From UBA12481 sp942493265 (GTDB lineage: Bacteria; Bacteroidota; Bacteroidia; Bacteroidales; UBA12481), in the NCBI GenBank assembly GCA_942493265.1, contig OW818688.1:1922001-1986000 (forward strand): a DNA stretch of 64,000 bases, in the 5' to 3' direction. The notes under the pieces are model-generated. The model saw only the letters and a list, made by a program, of their open reading frames with translations. It ran no database searches and was not told the origin of the DNA. A program made the translations under genes and the position numbers. Below are positions 1 through 8,821 of the stretch, in pieces (the stretch's first letter is position 1; each line of letters begins with the position of its first letter).

Positions 1-315
1 CACGAGGCTGTAGATCAAACGCTCCGGATGCTTGGAGGTAACCCATATCCTGTTACAGCCGAAGCGTACCAACGGCAGGCCGAAGCCTATTTAAAACACG
101 ATACTTTAGATCGCCTTAATCAGGTGACCGCACCAACAATAGTAATTTCAGGTGAACAGGATCGCCTGACCCCGCCTTGGATCTGTAAAGAAGTGGCTGA
201 TGCCATTCCAAATGCAAAATTCACCATGATTAAGGGTGAAGGATCGTCACACGTTTTACCTTTAGAGCGACCCAACGATTTTAACCAGGCTGTATTATCA
301 TTTTTGGAGGAATAG
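1..315 (+). CDS. Alpha/beta hydrolase, C-terminal part (cut by window edge)
   Basis: The reading frame is open from base 1 and ends at TAG 313-315, so the start lies outside the window. The visible 104 residues are the last third of an alpha/beta-hydrolase fold. The catalytic aspartate lies in GEQDRLTPP, after the hydrophobic strand APTIVIS. The catalytic histidine lies in GSSHVLPLERP, followed by the usual closing helix ending LSFLEE. The nucleophile region is not visible, so esterase, peptidase or dehalogenase activity cannot be told apart. The family is clear; the substrate is unknown. Confidence 0.8.
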   Translation, partial: HEAVDQTLRMLGGNPYPVTAEAYQRQAEAYLKHDTLDRLNQVTAPTIVISGEQDRLTPPWICKEVADAIPNAKFTMIKGEGSSHVLPLERPNDFNQAVLSFLEE

Positions 316-613
316 TGTGGCCGCGAAGATTATAAATAAATCAGGTTAAGGTTCGCATGATTTTGTTTTTTCTTACCATCCCGATACTGGTTGGGGCTGG
401 CTTTTTTGTGTTATCTTTTCCTGATTGGGGAAATGCCATGATCACCATGCCCACCAACAGGGCGGTCATGTTTATAAGTCTAGAAGTCTACAATACTTTA
501 AACAATGTTAAACCAGCAATCAAACACTCGTTGTTTTTATTTTAACAGTTAATTTTTATTTTATACCTTAGTGTATATCTTCTGATTAATAATGGCTTAA
601 CCCCGATTGTGTC
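316..613. other. Intergenic stretch with one doubtful short membrane ORF
   Basis: This gap of about 300 bases holds a 62-codon plus-strand frame (357-545) that starts ILFFLTIPILVGAGFFVL and could form one membrane span. Its second half is unremarkable and I recognise no family. It could be a tiny membrane protein or the remnant of a larger one. The rest of the gap is A+T-rich and probably holds the promoter of the lipoprotein gene at 614. I see no terminator hairpin or repeat. Confidence 0.3.
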
Positions 614-1327
614 ATGAAAAAATTAATCTTATTGGCCGAGGTCGTTGTCCTGCTCATCCTTGCCGGCTGCAAGAAGGACGACCCCGGAGGAGTCCAGTCC
701 GGATTGGAACCTGACGGATACTTTTATTGTGATGACAGGAATTATGGTTACAAAGTTTATGGTACCCAAACCTGGATGACCGACAACGTGGCTTATCTGC
801 CTTCCGTGGTTCCGCCATCGACCAGCTCGGAAACCATACCCTACTACTACGTATATGGGTATGAAGGTACCAACCCCATCGCGGCCAAGGCAACTGAGAA
901 TTATAAAAAATACGGCGTTCTGTACAACTGGGCGGCCGCGAAAAAAAATGCCTGTCCCCCTGGTTGGCATCTGCCTTCGGATGACGAATGGAAAACACTC
1001 GAGAAATTTTTAGGCATGAGTGCATCCGAGGCCGATTCAGTAGGAGCCAGGTTCTCTGGTTCTGTTGGTTATCATATGAAATCCACCACGGATTGGTATG
1101 ACTCAGGCAACGGAGATAATTCCAGTGGATTCAAGGTTCTTCCCGGAGGCATGTGTACCATTCAAACCTCCTCCAACCAAAACCACCTCGCCTACTTCTG
1201 GACGTTTACTTCGTGGGATGTTTATATGGCCCTGGAGCGGAGTCTTATCTATTTGGACAATTATGTAGCCCGGATGCCTGTCTCAAAATCTTTTGGTCTT
1301 TCCGTCCGCTGCGTGAAGGACCTGTAA
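614..1327 (+). CDS. FISUMP-domain lipoprotein
   Basis: The 237-aa product begins with a lipoprotein signal peptide whose lipobox is LILAGC (Cys around residue 19), so it is predicted to be lipid-anchored in the envelope. The remainder matches the Fibrobacter succinogenes major paralogous domain (FISUMP) in its usual order: YGTQTWMTDNVAYLP near the start, YGVLYNWAAA and CPPGWHLPSDDEW in the middle, GFKVLPGG later, and the closing SVRCVKD. The family is widespread in Bacteroidota as surface-exposed proteins; its biochemical role is not known. A second lipoprotein gene follows 91 bp downstream on the same strand and may be co-transcribed. Confidence 0.85.
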   Translation: MKKLILLAEVVVLLILAGCKKDDPGGVQSGLEPDGYFYCDDRNYGYKVYGTQTWMTDNVAYLPSVVPPSTSSETIPYYYVYGYEGTNPIAAKATENYKKYGVLYNWAAAKKNACPPGWHLPSDDEWKTLEKFLGMSASEADSVGARFSGSVGYHMKSTTDWYDSGNGDNSSGFKVLPGGMCTIQTSSNQNHLAYFWTFTSWDVYMALERSLIYLDNYVARMPVSKSFGLSVRCVKDL

Positions 1328-1418
1328 CCGGATTGGAAACCGGGATATGCCTGGAGCAGCCGGTTCTTATTGCGTTGATATGGGTTTTGTGTCAAGGATT
1401 TATAGTAATATAATCAAG

Positions 1419-1994
1419 ATGAATACCTCCAGCTTGTGCGGAATATCCCTGATAGTGATGGGATTCCTGCTGACCGGTTGTTCCGGAGATGAGATTACCG
1501 ATAATTGTGGCGAGGAGAAAGAAGTCGTAGTAGAACTTACAGCTGGGAATCTTAAGAATTTTCCCGATTCCCTGCCATCCGGATACGGTTCTTCATTATG
1601 GAGAACCACCTTTCCCTCCACTAATTTCTATATCAGGTTTAACAACGTTGAAGGGATTTGCCTGGAAGCGCCTGTTCATTTCTTTTTTGAAGCCTCCTGT
1701 CATCAGGTACCGTATGAAGGTGATGTAACGATAAGTGGAATTGCCGGTGCAGGTGGCGGTTCTGTCGGGCTTGATCTGAATTTCGTCAGTGAGACAACCG
1801 AGGAGATCCGGTTTTCAAAAGATACCGTTCTGGAGTTGGGAACAATCGATTTTTTTGGAGAAGAGCCCTTCTTTTATTCGGGGGTGAAAATCGAAGTCCG
1901 AACGGGCGGAACTGCTGAAGACGACCTGGTCTATTTATTGAAAGTATTAAATCAGATAAAGGTAACGGCCACCTATAAAGCCCTTCGGAAATAA
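1419..1994 (+). CDS. Hypothetical lipoprotein
   Basis: I place the start at ATG 1419 rather than an in-frame ATG at 1347. From 1419 the protein begins with a clean lipoprotein signal (ISLIVMGFLLTGCSGDE, lipobox LTGC), whereas the upstream extension has no signal character. The mature part of about 170 residues looks beta-rich and I recognise no domain in it. It follows the FISUMP lipoprotein gene on the same strand, so a paired envelope function is possible but not shown. Lipoprotein assignment is firm, function unknown. Confidence 0.7.
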   Translation: MNTSSLCGISLIVMGFLLTGCSGDEITDNCGEEKEVVVELTAGNLKNFPDSLPSGYGSSLWRTTFPSTNFYIRFNNVEGICLEAPVHFFFEASCHQVPYEGDVTISGIAGAGGGSVGLDLNFVSETTEEIRFSKDTVLELGTIDFFGEEPFFYSGVKIEVRTGGTAEDDLVYLLKVLNQIKVTATYKALRK

Positions 1995-2075
1995 GCAAAC
2001 ATCAGCCAAATCGAAATCGGGTTTCAATATTGTTGAACAAAGGGTGCGTTGGTAGAAGAATTGACAGGCACCAAT

Positions 2076-4022
2076 TTATTTGATCATTAACATCTTCCTG
2101 ACAGAAGAAAAACCATCGCAGGTAAGTTTGCAGAAATAAATACCCGGGTTTAGTCCGGATGCATTGAAATTAACCGAATGATTTCCTGCCTCTTTATGAG
2201 AATTCTCAAGCAGACAAACCTCCCGTCCATAAAGATCAGCTACCGATAACCTGACAGTACCCGGATTTAGTAATAAATAACCGATAACCGTTTCAGTTTG
2301 AAATGGATTTGGAACATTTTGGCTGAGGAAATTATTCTGCTCAACAAAAGAATTGTTGCTGGTTGTAGGTTTACCCCACGAATTTATAACAATATCAACA
2401 AATTCAGTTGTTCTCGATGTTTGTTTTGAATTATCAATTACATACTCTCTGTTTGTAATTGCCAGATATTGGAAATAAAACTTATTGCCATCTTCCCGAA
2501 ACAGTTGATCTACTTCCGTTGTTACAGTCCAGCCTGGTGACGGGAAGGTAATATCGCTATAGGTGGTATCCTGATTACCTATCCCATCAATTGTATAGGA
2601 ATGCATTCCATCCTCGTAGGAATCCGTTGGGCAATCGATAACTTGTGATGTGGAAATCGTCTGGCAATTGCCATCCTGGCAATAAATAAAAAGTGAATTA
2701 CTTAGCCCTCCTCCCATTGGACGCATCGCCTTAGTGGTAAAGGCGATATGCCTGTCGTTGGAACCAATGGAAACATTAACTGTCTGATCCCAATAATATT
2801 TTGTATCAGATTCACAATATTTGGTGGTTACGGCATTCAAATATTGAGAGGTGTGTGATTCTTCGTCGCTTCCCTGGGCGAATCTTCTCTCTGTAAATCC
2901 TTCCATCGCTTCTCCTTTTACTTCTGTATCAACAGATTTATTGGTAGTATATCTGCCGCTGCCCCATGATTTCATATCAAGAACTGCACTGATAAGACCT
3001 GTGTTTCTTTTTACTGTTTCTGAATGGATTTTCAATGGAATTTCTTCACCAAGTGTTTGCTCAAATGAAATCCTCTCTTCAAAACGGTAATTACCCTCAA
3101 CCAGCCAATTGGGAGTATTCCCGATTTCAATGTGTGCGGTGGCAACATCCACCCAGATGGGTTCAGGATTCTGAGTAGGATGCCTGAAGCTAAGCTGGCT
3201 TGTAACCTGTACTGTAGCAGCTTCATTTCCTGCCGTATAGCTGGCCATACATTTACCTGATTCATCGGTAGTCAGCGTTGAAAAATCGAAAGAGCCGGCC
3301 TCTGCCATTATATCGATAGTCCTGTTCTTTAATGGTACACCGTCACAATCGGTGAGGGTAAATTCAACATTTGTTGACTCATTGGGGTTAAGTTTTGTTT
3401 TTTCAGGAATAACCTTCATAGTGGGTTTTATTGCATATGGTTTCCCTTCATCCCGTTTCTTTTTTTCAAAATCAAGACAGGTTGTGTAAAGTTGCGCAAA
3501 ACCGGTGGCTGCATTATAACCCGTGGAAATGGGATCAAAGCCGGGAGTAAAGGAGATATTGAATTCTTTCACCACCTCTCTCGACTTTGCAGTTTCCAGT
3601 TTTAACTGCAGGTTGTAATTTGAACCATCTCCGGTAACCAGGCCGTATATGATGTAATTTCCACTAGCAACCGAACCGGTGGCTGGCGGAATGTTGGGAT
3701 GTCCGATGCCTGTTTTTATTGTTGTATTCGTACTATCGGGTTCGGTAAAGAATGCTGCATCCAGTCGCATGAAACAACTGGCCGTTGGATCACTTTTAAC
3801 ATAGTTTCTGATACCGCCGGCAATGTAATAGAGATTGGTCCATTCACGATAGGCTTCGATCTGTTCGTTCACGGGCATTGACGCATAATCAGGCTGGGGA
3901 ATTCGAACTTCATTGTCATAAATAATGATTACCCTTTCCTTGCACTCAGAGCAGGTTTGAGCTGAAGAGTTTTCAAGAGTGAAACCACCGCAGATCAGGG
4001 TAAGGAGCAGAACGTTTTTCAT
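2076..4022 (-). CDS. T9SS-exported protein with Ig-like domain
   Basis: This 648-aa protein has an N-terminal signal peptide (LLLTLICGGFTL). A central stretch around residues 200-290 (KLNPNESTNVEFTLTDCDG ... SYTAGNEAATVQVT) reads like an invasin/Big1-type immunoglobulin fold. The last 85 residues form a T9SS type A sorting domain, with VPNPF, LYGREV, LNPGIYFCKL and the basic end KMLMIK. It is therefore predicted to cross the outer membrane through the type IX system. No catalytic motif was seen. Its promoter carries the TTTGGTGG/TAACTTTT element described at 4064-4101. Confidence 0.8.
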   Translation of the reverse strand: MKNVLLLTLICGGFTLENSSAQTCSECKERVIIIYDNEVRIPQPDYASMPVNEQIEAYREWTNLYYIAGGIRNYVKSDPTASCFMRLDAAFFTEPDSTNTTIKTGIGHPNIPPATGSVASGNYIIYGLVTGDGSNYNLQLKLETAKSREVVKEFNISFTPGFDPISTGYNAATGFAQLYTTCLDFEKKKRDEGKPYAIKPTMKVIPEKTKLNPNESTNVEFTLTDCDGVPLKNRTIDIMAEAGSFDFSTLTTDESGKCMASYTAGNEAATVQVTSQLSFRHPTQNPEPIWVDVATAHIEIGNTPNWLVEGNYRFEERISFEQTLGEEIPLKIHSETVKRNTGLISAVLDMKSWGSGRYTTNKSVDTEVKGEAMEGFTERRFAQGSDEESHTSQYLNAVTTKYCESDTKYYWDQTVNVSIGSNDRHIAFTTKAMRPMGGGLSNSLFIYCQDGNCQTISTSQVIDCPTDSYEDGMHSYTIDGIGNQDTTYSDITFPSPGWTVTTEVDQLFREDGNKFYFQYLAITNREYVIDNSKQTSRTTEFVDIVINSWGKPTTSNNSFVEQNNFLSQNVPNPFQTETVIGYLLLNPGTVRLSVADLYGREVCLLENSHKEAGNHSVNFNASGLNPGIYFCKLTCDGFSSVRKMLMIK

Positions 4023-4063
4023 AGCACTCCGGTTTAAAATTGGTGATCATAGGCAAGACAGAA

Positions 4064-4101
4064 AAAAGTTAACGAAGAATTTTGAAACCACCAAATCATC
4101 T
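4064..4101 (-). promoter_or_regulatory. Shared promoter element, copy 1 (upstream of the 4022 gene)
   Basis: Read on the minus strand, TTTGGTGG (-33-like TTTG at 4092-4095) is followed exactly 28 bp later by TAACTTTT (-7-like, 4064-4071). The spacer also matches copies at 10862-10901 and 20995-21032. The fit to the Bacteroidota TTTG/TAnnTTTG promoter pattern and the constant spacing suggest a real promoter with a shared operator. The regulator is unknown; the nearby AraC/TPR protein is one candidate. Confidence 0.6.
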
Positions 4102-4154
4102 ATATTAATGTGCCATTTATTTGCCCATTAGCGGTAAAGTACGCATACCATCTC

Positions 4155-4190
4155 AAAAAAAGCTCCCCTTGCAGTTAGGGGAGCCTTTTC
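4155..4190. terminator. Bidirectional intrinsic terminator
   Basis: An 8-bp perfect stem (AGCTCCCC / GGGGAGCC-type arms) with an 8-base loop is flanked by A-run 4155-4161 and T-run about 4186-4189, so it can work on both strands. It lies just past the stop of the 4223-4738 gene (minus strand) and insulates it from the 4022 gene's promoter. Confidence 0.75.
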
Positions 4191-4222
4191 AGTAGTTGTG
4201 GCCGTATTGCAAACGGGTTGAA

Positions 4223-4738
4223 TTAGTTTTTTCCGGCAATCCTGATCTCGTAATTGGTAAAACCAGATCCACCATTTAACAGATCTATCAGACTATAGGT
4301 GTACTTGATGATGTAAACGCTTCGGTCATCACAGATCAGACGATCCATAGTATAACCCATTGGATCCATCACCCAGATTCCTTCCTCCACTTCAGGTGTC
4401 CATGGATTATCCCCTTCCCAATAGGTTAAAGTTCCATTGACGGGTAGCGAGATTTCAGATATCCTGTAAGTCTTACCCGTTTTTTCGCTGGTTAAAACAC
4501 CATGTACCCCATAGCGCTCTGTAGCAAATATGCCTTTAACGTAATGATCGACAAGATGGACGGTCAAAAATCCGGTTATATAATCCAGTTCTGCACCATC
4601 AACTGTAATTACGAAAAGCACAGGAAATTCGGCTTGATAGGAGACTGACCCATTACTGTTATTGCCGTTTTGGGCCTGGAGCGGGTACATTGCCATGCAG
4701 AAAAGCAGGCATGCTGCAAAAAGAAGTTTTGTTTTCAT
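4223..4738 (-). CDS. Small secreted protein of unknown function
   Basis: A 171-aa protein with a good signal peptide (LLFAACLLFCMAMYPLQAQ, cleavage after AQA-like residues about 22). The mature part contains no motif I recognise. It ends with an internal Tyr-rich stretch and IRIAGKN, and lacks a T9SS domain or lipobox, so it is probably periplasmic or released. It is a single-gene unit: a strong terminator follows and the AraC/TPR regulator gene lies 142 bp upstream. Confidence 0.65.
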   Translation of the reverse strand: MKTKLLFAACLLFCMAMYPLQAQNGNNSNGSVSYQAEFPVLFVITVDGAELDYITGFLTVHLVDHYVKGIFATERYGVHGVLTSEKTGKTYRISEISLPVNGTLTYWEGDNPWTPEVEEGIWVMDPMGYTMDRLICDDRSVYIIKYTYSLIDLLNGGSGFTNYEIRIAGKN

Positions 4739-4880
4739 TGATAAAATTTGAGTTGATAATTAGGTTAAAAGAATTTTATGCTCATAATTCTTATGTAAAG
4801 GTCAGGTGAAAAGCCTGACGGCACATAGCAATCCTGACGCAAAAACTTACACTTCTCACACAAAAGATTGCAGTTTTCGC

Positions 4881-7025
4881 TCAATTAACCGGAAAGTCCT
4901 TTATTAGCTTCTTAAACCCGGGAAGGTTTTTCAAAGGTGCCCACCGTGGATCCATTTCCAGTAATTTGGCAGTCAGCGGACCCGGTGTTGAAAGCAAGTC
5001 ATTCAGCAGTCTCAGTGCTTCAGGATAATTGCCGGCACGGGTATACATGTAGGCCAGGTTTTCTGCCAGGTAAGGCCACTTGAGCGCGTTTTTTGTGACC
5101 GGCACCAGTTTTACAGCCTCTTCTCCCAGTTTAATTGCCTGGTCAGGATGGCCCAGGCCTGCCTGAACCAGGCCAAGTGTACTGATCACCCGGGCATCAG
5201 TCTGATATGCCGGTTTGGATTTTTGCAGCTTCTCCAGAAACACCCGGGTGGAATCGTAGTACGCCCGCTCCAGGTCAGGCTTTTTCATGAATCCATAAGC
5301 AATGGCATACAACAGGTATTTCGGCTGATAGAAATAATCAGCGGGAAAAACATCAAGCGGGCAGCGGGAGAGCTCACCGGGAATCTTTTCGTACCGGCAC
5401 TCATACAGATCCATCCATACATAGCGGTACGTGAGATACATAATAGTCTGATCCTTCGGGGGATTATCATGTTCCTCTTCTTCCAGGATTTTTCGTGCTT
5501 TGCCGGTATCACCCTTCCATTTCAGAGCTATGTCGGACAGACTGTTATAGGACAATGTAAACACCGGGTTTAAAGCAATAACCTGGTCATAATATTGTAT
5601 TGCCCGGGGAAAGTCGCGTAGGTATTCATAAGTCAATCCCATATGCAGGTTAATCTGGACGCCTTTCGGTAGCATTTCATAATGTTTCTTCAGGTAACGA
5701 AGGGCTTCGTCCCAATTACCGAGATACATGTTGGTGGTGCCCATATAAAAAGTTGCAGTAGGACTGGTGGGCCTCAGAACAAGGCATTGCTCAAATTGTT
5801 CCTGTGCTTTGCCATAGTTTTCATCTGCCATATAATTCCGTCCAAGTGCCATGTAAGCCTCCGGCATGTTCGGATCGATCTCAATAACCTTTTCGATGGT
5901 TCTGATGCTCTCCGCAAGCAATTCCCTCCGCCGGTCCTCGTCGCCCTGATATGTCCAGGTCAGTGTATTCGCCAATCCCAGGTATGCCTCTGCAAACCGG
6001 GGATCAAGCTCAATTGCCCTTCTATACCACTTTTCTGCCAATTGCATGTCAACGCCATGGCTGAAATCAGTGTAATAAAGGCCTTTGGAATAGGAATTGT
6101 AGGCTTCGATGTTTTCAGTTGGCAGCTTTTCAATCTTTTTTACCTCCTGGGGCGACAATTTTGTATTCAATTCCGCAGCAATAGTTTCGGCCAAATTGCT
6201 TTGAAAGGTCAGGATTTCTTTATATGCCCTGATGGTATCCAAAGCCCAGAGAAATGTGCCGGTTTTTGATTCAATCAGCTGCACCAGAATCTTTAACTTG
6301 TTTCCTTCAAAACCGAGTGATCCGGTAATTAAATAGTCTACATCAAGCTCTTTCCCAATTGTCTGCAGTGTTTTTTTTGTGTTCCACAATGGCTCGGATG
6401 ATGACTTGACTCTAAAACTCTTGATTTTAATCAGATTAGTGATCAGATTATCTTTAAAGCCATAGCATGTAATCTGCTGGGAAGTATCATTGCTTAGGTT
6501 CTGGAAGGGCAATACGGCGATAGTCTTTTCCTGGCTGTTCAGCTGGTCGGTTTCCCCATTATTTGAATTGTTTAACAGCGCATCCAGAACAAACACCGTA
6601 AAAGCAATCACGATTCCTGAAGTAATAATGATAATCATCCGCTCAATCCGAGATTTCCGGTCGGGCATTTTTGCCTCTCCTTTTATGGGCACCTGTCCGA
6701 TCCCTGCCTTTTTTCTTGCCTCCCCGGGAGGATAACCGAAATATTCATGGAAACAGTTATTAAAATAGGCAGGAGAACTGAATCCGGCGCGATAGGCAGC
6801 CTCAGCTGCAGTAAGATTTTCCTCCAGAATAAAATCCATTGCACGATGAAGCCTGATTTCCCGAATAAACTGATTGGTGGACTTTCCGGTTATTGAATTG
6901 ACCTTTCGAAGCAAGCTGGAACGACTTATGCTTATCTTTATTGCTAGTTCATCTACCCCAAACTGGGAATTACTGAGGTTTTCCTCAATGATTGCAGTAA
7001 GCTTATCGATGAATGACTTGTCCAT
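4881..7025 (-). CDS. Membrane-bound AraC-type regulator with FlgO/TolB-like and TPR domains
   Basis: The 714-aa protein starts with an AraC/XylS DNA-binding domain (residues about 1-108: two helix-turn-helix units, including AAYRAGFSSPAYFNNCF and FGYPPGEARKK). One membrane span follows near residues 131-152, then a FlgO/adenylate-cyclase TolB-like domain (IAVLPFQNLSND ... DYLITGSL, about 165-300), then roughly ten TPR units to the C-terminus. This places DNA binding in the cytoplasm and a sensing TPR region across the membrane, all in one polypeptide. The inducing signal is unknown. Its 5' region has been interrupted by the transposon at 7091-10859, which displaced its apparent promoter. Confidence 0.85.
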   Translation of the reverse strand: MDKSFIDKLTAIIEENLSNSQFGVDELAIKISISRSSLLRKVNSITGKSTNQFIREIRLHRAMDFILEENLTAAEAAYRAGFSSPAYFNNCFHEYFGYPPGEARKKAGIGQVPIKGEAKMPDRKSRIERMIIIITSGIVIAFTVFVLDALLNNSNNGETDQLNSQEKTIAVLPFQNLSNDTSQQITCYGFKDNLITNLIKIKSFRVKSSSEPLWNTKKTLQTIGKELDVDYLITGSLGFEGNKLKILVQLIESKTGTFLWALDTIRAYKEILTFQSNLAETIAAELNTKLSPQEVKKIEKLPTENIEAYNSYSKGLYYTDFSHGVDMQLAEKWYRRAIELDPRFAEAYLGLANTLTWTYQGDEDRRRELLAESIRTIEKVIEIDPNMPEAYMALGRNYMADENYGKAQEQFEQCLVLRPTSPTATFYMGTTNMYLGNWDEALRYLKKHYEMLPKGVQINLHMGLTYEYLRDFPRAIQYYDQVIALNPVFTLSYNSLSDIALKWKGDTGKARKILEEEEHDNPPKDQTIMYLTYRYVWMDLYECRYEKIPGELSRCPLDVFPADYFYQPKYLLYAIAYGFMKKPDLERAYYDSTRVFLEKLQKSKPAYQTDARVISTLGLVQAGLGHPDQAIKLGEEAVKLVPVTKNALKWPYLAENLAYMYTRAGNYPEALRLLNDLLSTPGPLTAKLLEMDPRWAPLKNLPGFKKLIKDFPVN

Positions 7026-7070
7026 AGGAGATCATGCGTAAGAGGACAATAAATGGAAACGTTTTTTATC

Positions 7071-7090
7071 CTTAACCATTCATTCATAAA
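7071..7090 (-). promoter_or_regulatory. Gene-side remnant of a leader split by the transposon; holds target duplication
   Basis: The plus-strand sequence AACCATTCATTCATAAA matches the leader of the 20950 gene (AACCATTCATCCATAAA) with one mismatch. Its last five bases ATAAA (7086-7090) recur at 10860-10864 on the other side of the transposon. Joining the two flanks restores a sequence collinear with 20980-21032. Confidence 0.75.
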
Positions 7091-7143
7091 CATAGATTTT
7101 CACAGTAAATAATCGCACGTACTTCAAGAGAACAAAGCTCCCT
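7091..7143 (-). repeat. Degenerate extra left end of the IS
   Basis: Direct repeat of 8789-8841, seven mismatches in 53 bp. It includes the terminal inverted repeat and a relic of the transposase C-terminus: GGGAGCT followed a few codons later by the TGA that matches the transposase stop. It abuts the stop codon of the cargo lipoprotein gene. Confidence 0.8.
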
Positions 7144-8102
7144 TACCATTTGACAAATTTGAATTTAGTCATTGAAGAATCCGAACAGAGGAAGTCCAAT
7201 GTGTTCTTGTCAAATTCTAAATCTCTAACATCTCTGCTGGATCTGCTCGCAAATACACCGAAGACCGGCTCAGGTTTGGAATTTATGAAGAATACATAGT
7301 CAATTTCTCTTTGAAGCATGCGCCTATACTCAAAGAAATTCTTGTCTGCGGAATCAATTTTTAGATAAATTGGTCCAAAACTTCGACTTAAAACTCCTAT
7401 ATTGCTCGTAAAGTATCGATTTAATAACGCCAGAAAATTTTCAAAGCTAAACGACATACCGAAGTTGAATGAACCCATCACCGGGATTACAATAGCATTC
7501 TTTTTATAGGTAAGAGTATCAACAACAGTACCTTCTATTTTATGAGTATAAAGTATAAAAGAAATTGATAAATCATTCCAACTTGAACCGATCCAGGAAA
7601 TAGTAAATGGATTTTCAGGACGTAAAGATATCATGGAGCCATCTGTTGTTGGATAAATCATTTTAGGCGGATCAATTAATCTAATCAAATTTGTTATAGG
7701 TCGATATCCTGGGATGTCAATTAGAAAGCGACACCACCATTCCTCAGTTTTATCTAATGTTTCAGAAATAACAGAATAATAAAAGTTCTTTGGGTTATGA
7801 AATATTCCAGGTAATTTATTTTCAGTTGAGTCTAATCTCATTTCATATCTCATTGAATCGGTTCTTGTTCTAAATACAAGGTTCACTTTAACATCTTTAA
7901 AATATAGGGAGTCCGGGTTCAGTGCGTCAACTAATGGCCCTCCATCACCAGAAAAACTTTTAGTGATATAAACGATATGCATCGTGTCCGTGGCATTTAT
8001 AATGGAATAAATGACGGGATAAGGTGCTACGTTAAAAGACGTATCAATTTTGGTTGAGCAACTTGAAAGAAAAACAACAAATAATATAATAAACCCCTTC
8101 AT
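7143..8102 (-). CDS. Cargo lipoprotein, paralogue of the 61.7-kb lipoprotein
   Basis: I start at ATG 8102; the longer frame begins at a TTG with no added signal. The 319-aa product has a lipoprotein signal (IILFVVFLSSCSTK, lipobox LSSC). It resembles the product at 61683-62663 along its length: both have an N-terminal PVIYSIINATDT / PIIFGLIDTNDS segment with IT/LTKxFxG, and both end with a DLEFDKNTLDFL / GLKFDQKTLDSL segment. A distant relation to DUF4249 SusD-partner lipoproteins is possible. It is A+T-rich compared with its surroundings, lies inside the transposon, and a hairpin precedes it. Confidence 0.7.
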   Translation of the reverse strand: MKGFIILFVVFLSSCSTKIDTSFNVAPYPVIYSIINATDTMHIVYITKSFSGDGGPLVDALNPDSLYFKDVKVNLVFRTRTDSMRYEMRLDSTENKLPGIFHNPKNFYYSVISETLDKTEEWWCRFLIDIPGYRPITNLIRLIDPPKMIYPTTDGSMISLRPENPFTISWIGSSWNDLSISFILYTHKIEGTVVDTLTYKKNAIVIPVMGSFNFGMSFSFENFLALLNRYFTSNIGVLSRSFGPIYLKIDSADKNFFEYRRMLQREIDYVFFINSKPEPVFGVFASRSSRDVRDLEFDKNTLDFLCSDSSMTKFKFVKW

Positions 8103-8118
8103 CGCAGAAAGCAAAATA

Positions 8119-8150
8119 TAAAAGAGGGATGATTAACCATCCCTCTTTTA
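8119..8150 (-). terminator. 13-bp perfect hairpin between the two cargo genes
   Basis: Arms 8119-8131 and 8138-8150 pair perfectly around a 6-base loop and end in A/U-rich tails, so this should terminate transcription of the 8157-8555 gene. It ends only 17 bases before the ATG of the 8102 gene, so it may instead act as an attenuator within a joint transcript. Confidence 0.7.
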
Positions 8151-8156
8151 TCAATT

Positions 8157-8555
8157 TTACGGAAAAATTAAATCCGCTTTTCGGATGACAAACTGAGTGA
8201 CAACGTTATCCTCTCCAAGCGTTGTGTTATTTGAATTCATATATACAACTCCATAATCTTCCCATGAATCACCATCCCAATATTGTACTTGTGCATAAGT
8301 AGAGGTACTATATGTGCAGAAGTAATCCGAATTAAAACTATCGTAGTATGAATCAGGAAAATAGGGGCCATCGTTATACCATCCAAATCCATCGCGTATA
8401 ATATGATAAATGGAAACCTTATAACTACTCAAATTCGTAGTTGAATATACAGTGTAAGGCGGAACTGGCATTGGTTCTGACGGTTTGGACCATGTTGAAT
8501 TGGCAGTAATGATACCAACAATTAAAAATAATAGGAATATTTGCAGCTTTTTCAT
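8157..8555 (-). CDS. Cargo small secreted protein, unknown function
   Basis: The start is placed at ATG 8555: the longer frame opens at a TTG and its extra 15 residues hide the signal peptide. The 132-aa product begins MKKLQIFLLFLIVGIITANS, a normal signal peptide. The mature part is rich in Tyr, Ser and Asn (DSYYDSFNSDYFCTYSTSTY) and ends IRKADLIFP, with no recognised family and no sorting domain. Low G+C and its position inside the transposon suggest arrival by transfer with the neighbouring lipoprotein gene. Confidence 0.6.
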   Translation of the reverse strand: MKKLQIFLLFLIVGIITANSTWSKPSEPMPVPPYTVYSTTNLSSYKVSIYHIIRDGFGWYNDGPYFPDSYYDSFNSDYFCTYSTSTYAQVQYWDGDSWEDYGVVYMNSNNTTLGEDNVVTQFVIRKADLIFP

Positions 8556-8821
8556 TTCAATTTGATTATGTTTCAGTTTAAATGCGATTTTCCAAAACAA
8601 AGATAACCTTTAAAATCTCAGAGAAGCTGTCTAAGGTTTAGAGACATTTACATACAGAATCTTGGCTTTGATCAACTTCTATTAAATTATCTCGGCCAGA
8701 ATCGTTAGGGTTTACTCAAAGAATAATCTGCGACTCTGGCTTACTTATATAAATCGATTTGGCGCCATTATAGTTAAATTATTTTAAGCATAGATTTTCA
8801 GAGTAAACAGTCGCAAGTACT
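8556..8821. other. Intergenic region holding the IS inner left end
   Basis: No convincing gene. 8789-8841 is the left end of the transposase-bearing IS and overlaps the last codons of the transposase. The rest (8600-8788) is A+T-rich and presumably holds the promoter of the 8555 gene. Confidence 0.6.

Noticed and set aside
629..1025. Minus-strand open frames opposite the FISUMP lipoprotein gene
   Set aside because: They are low-complexity shadows of the real gene in other frames, with no domain and no start context.
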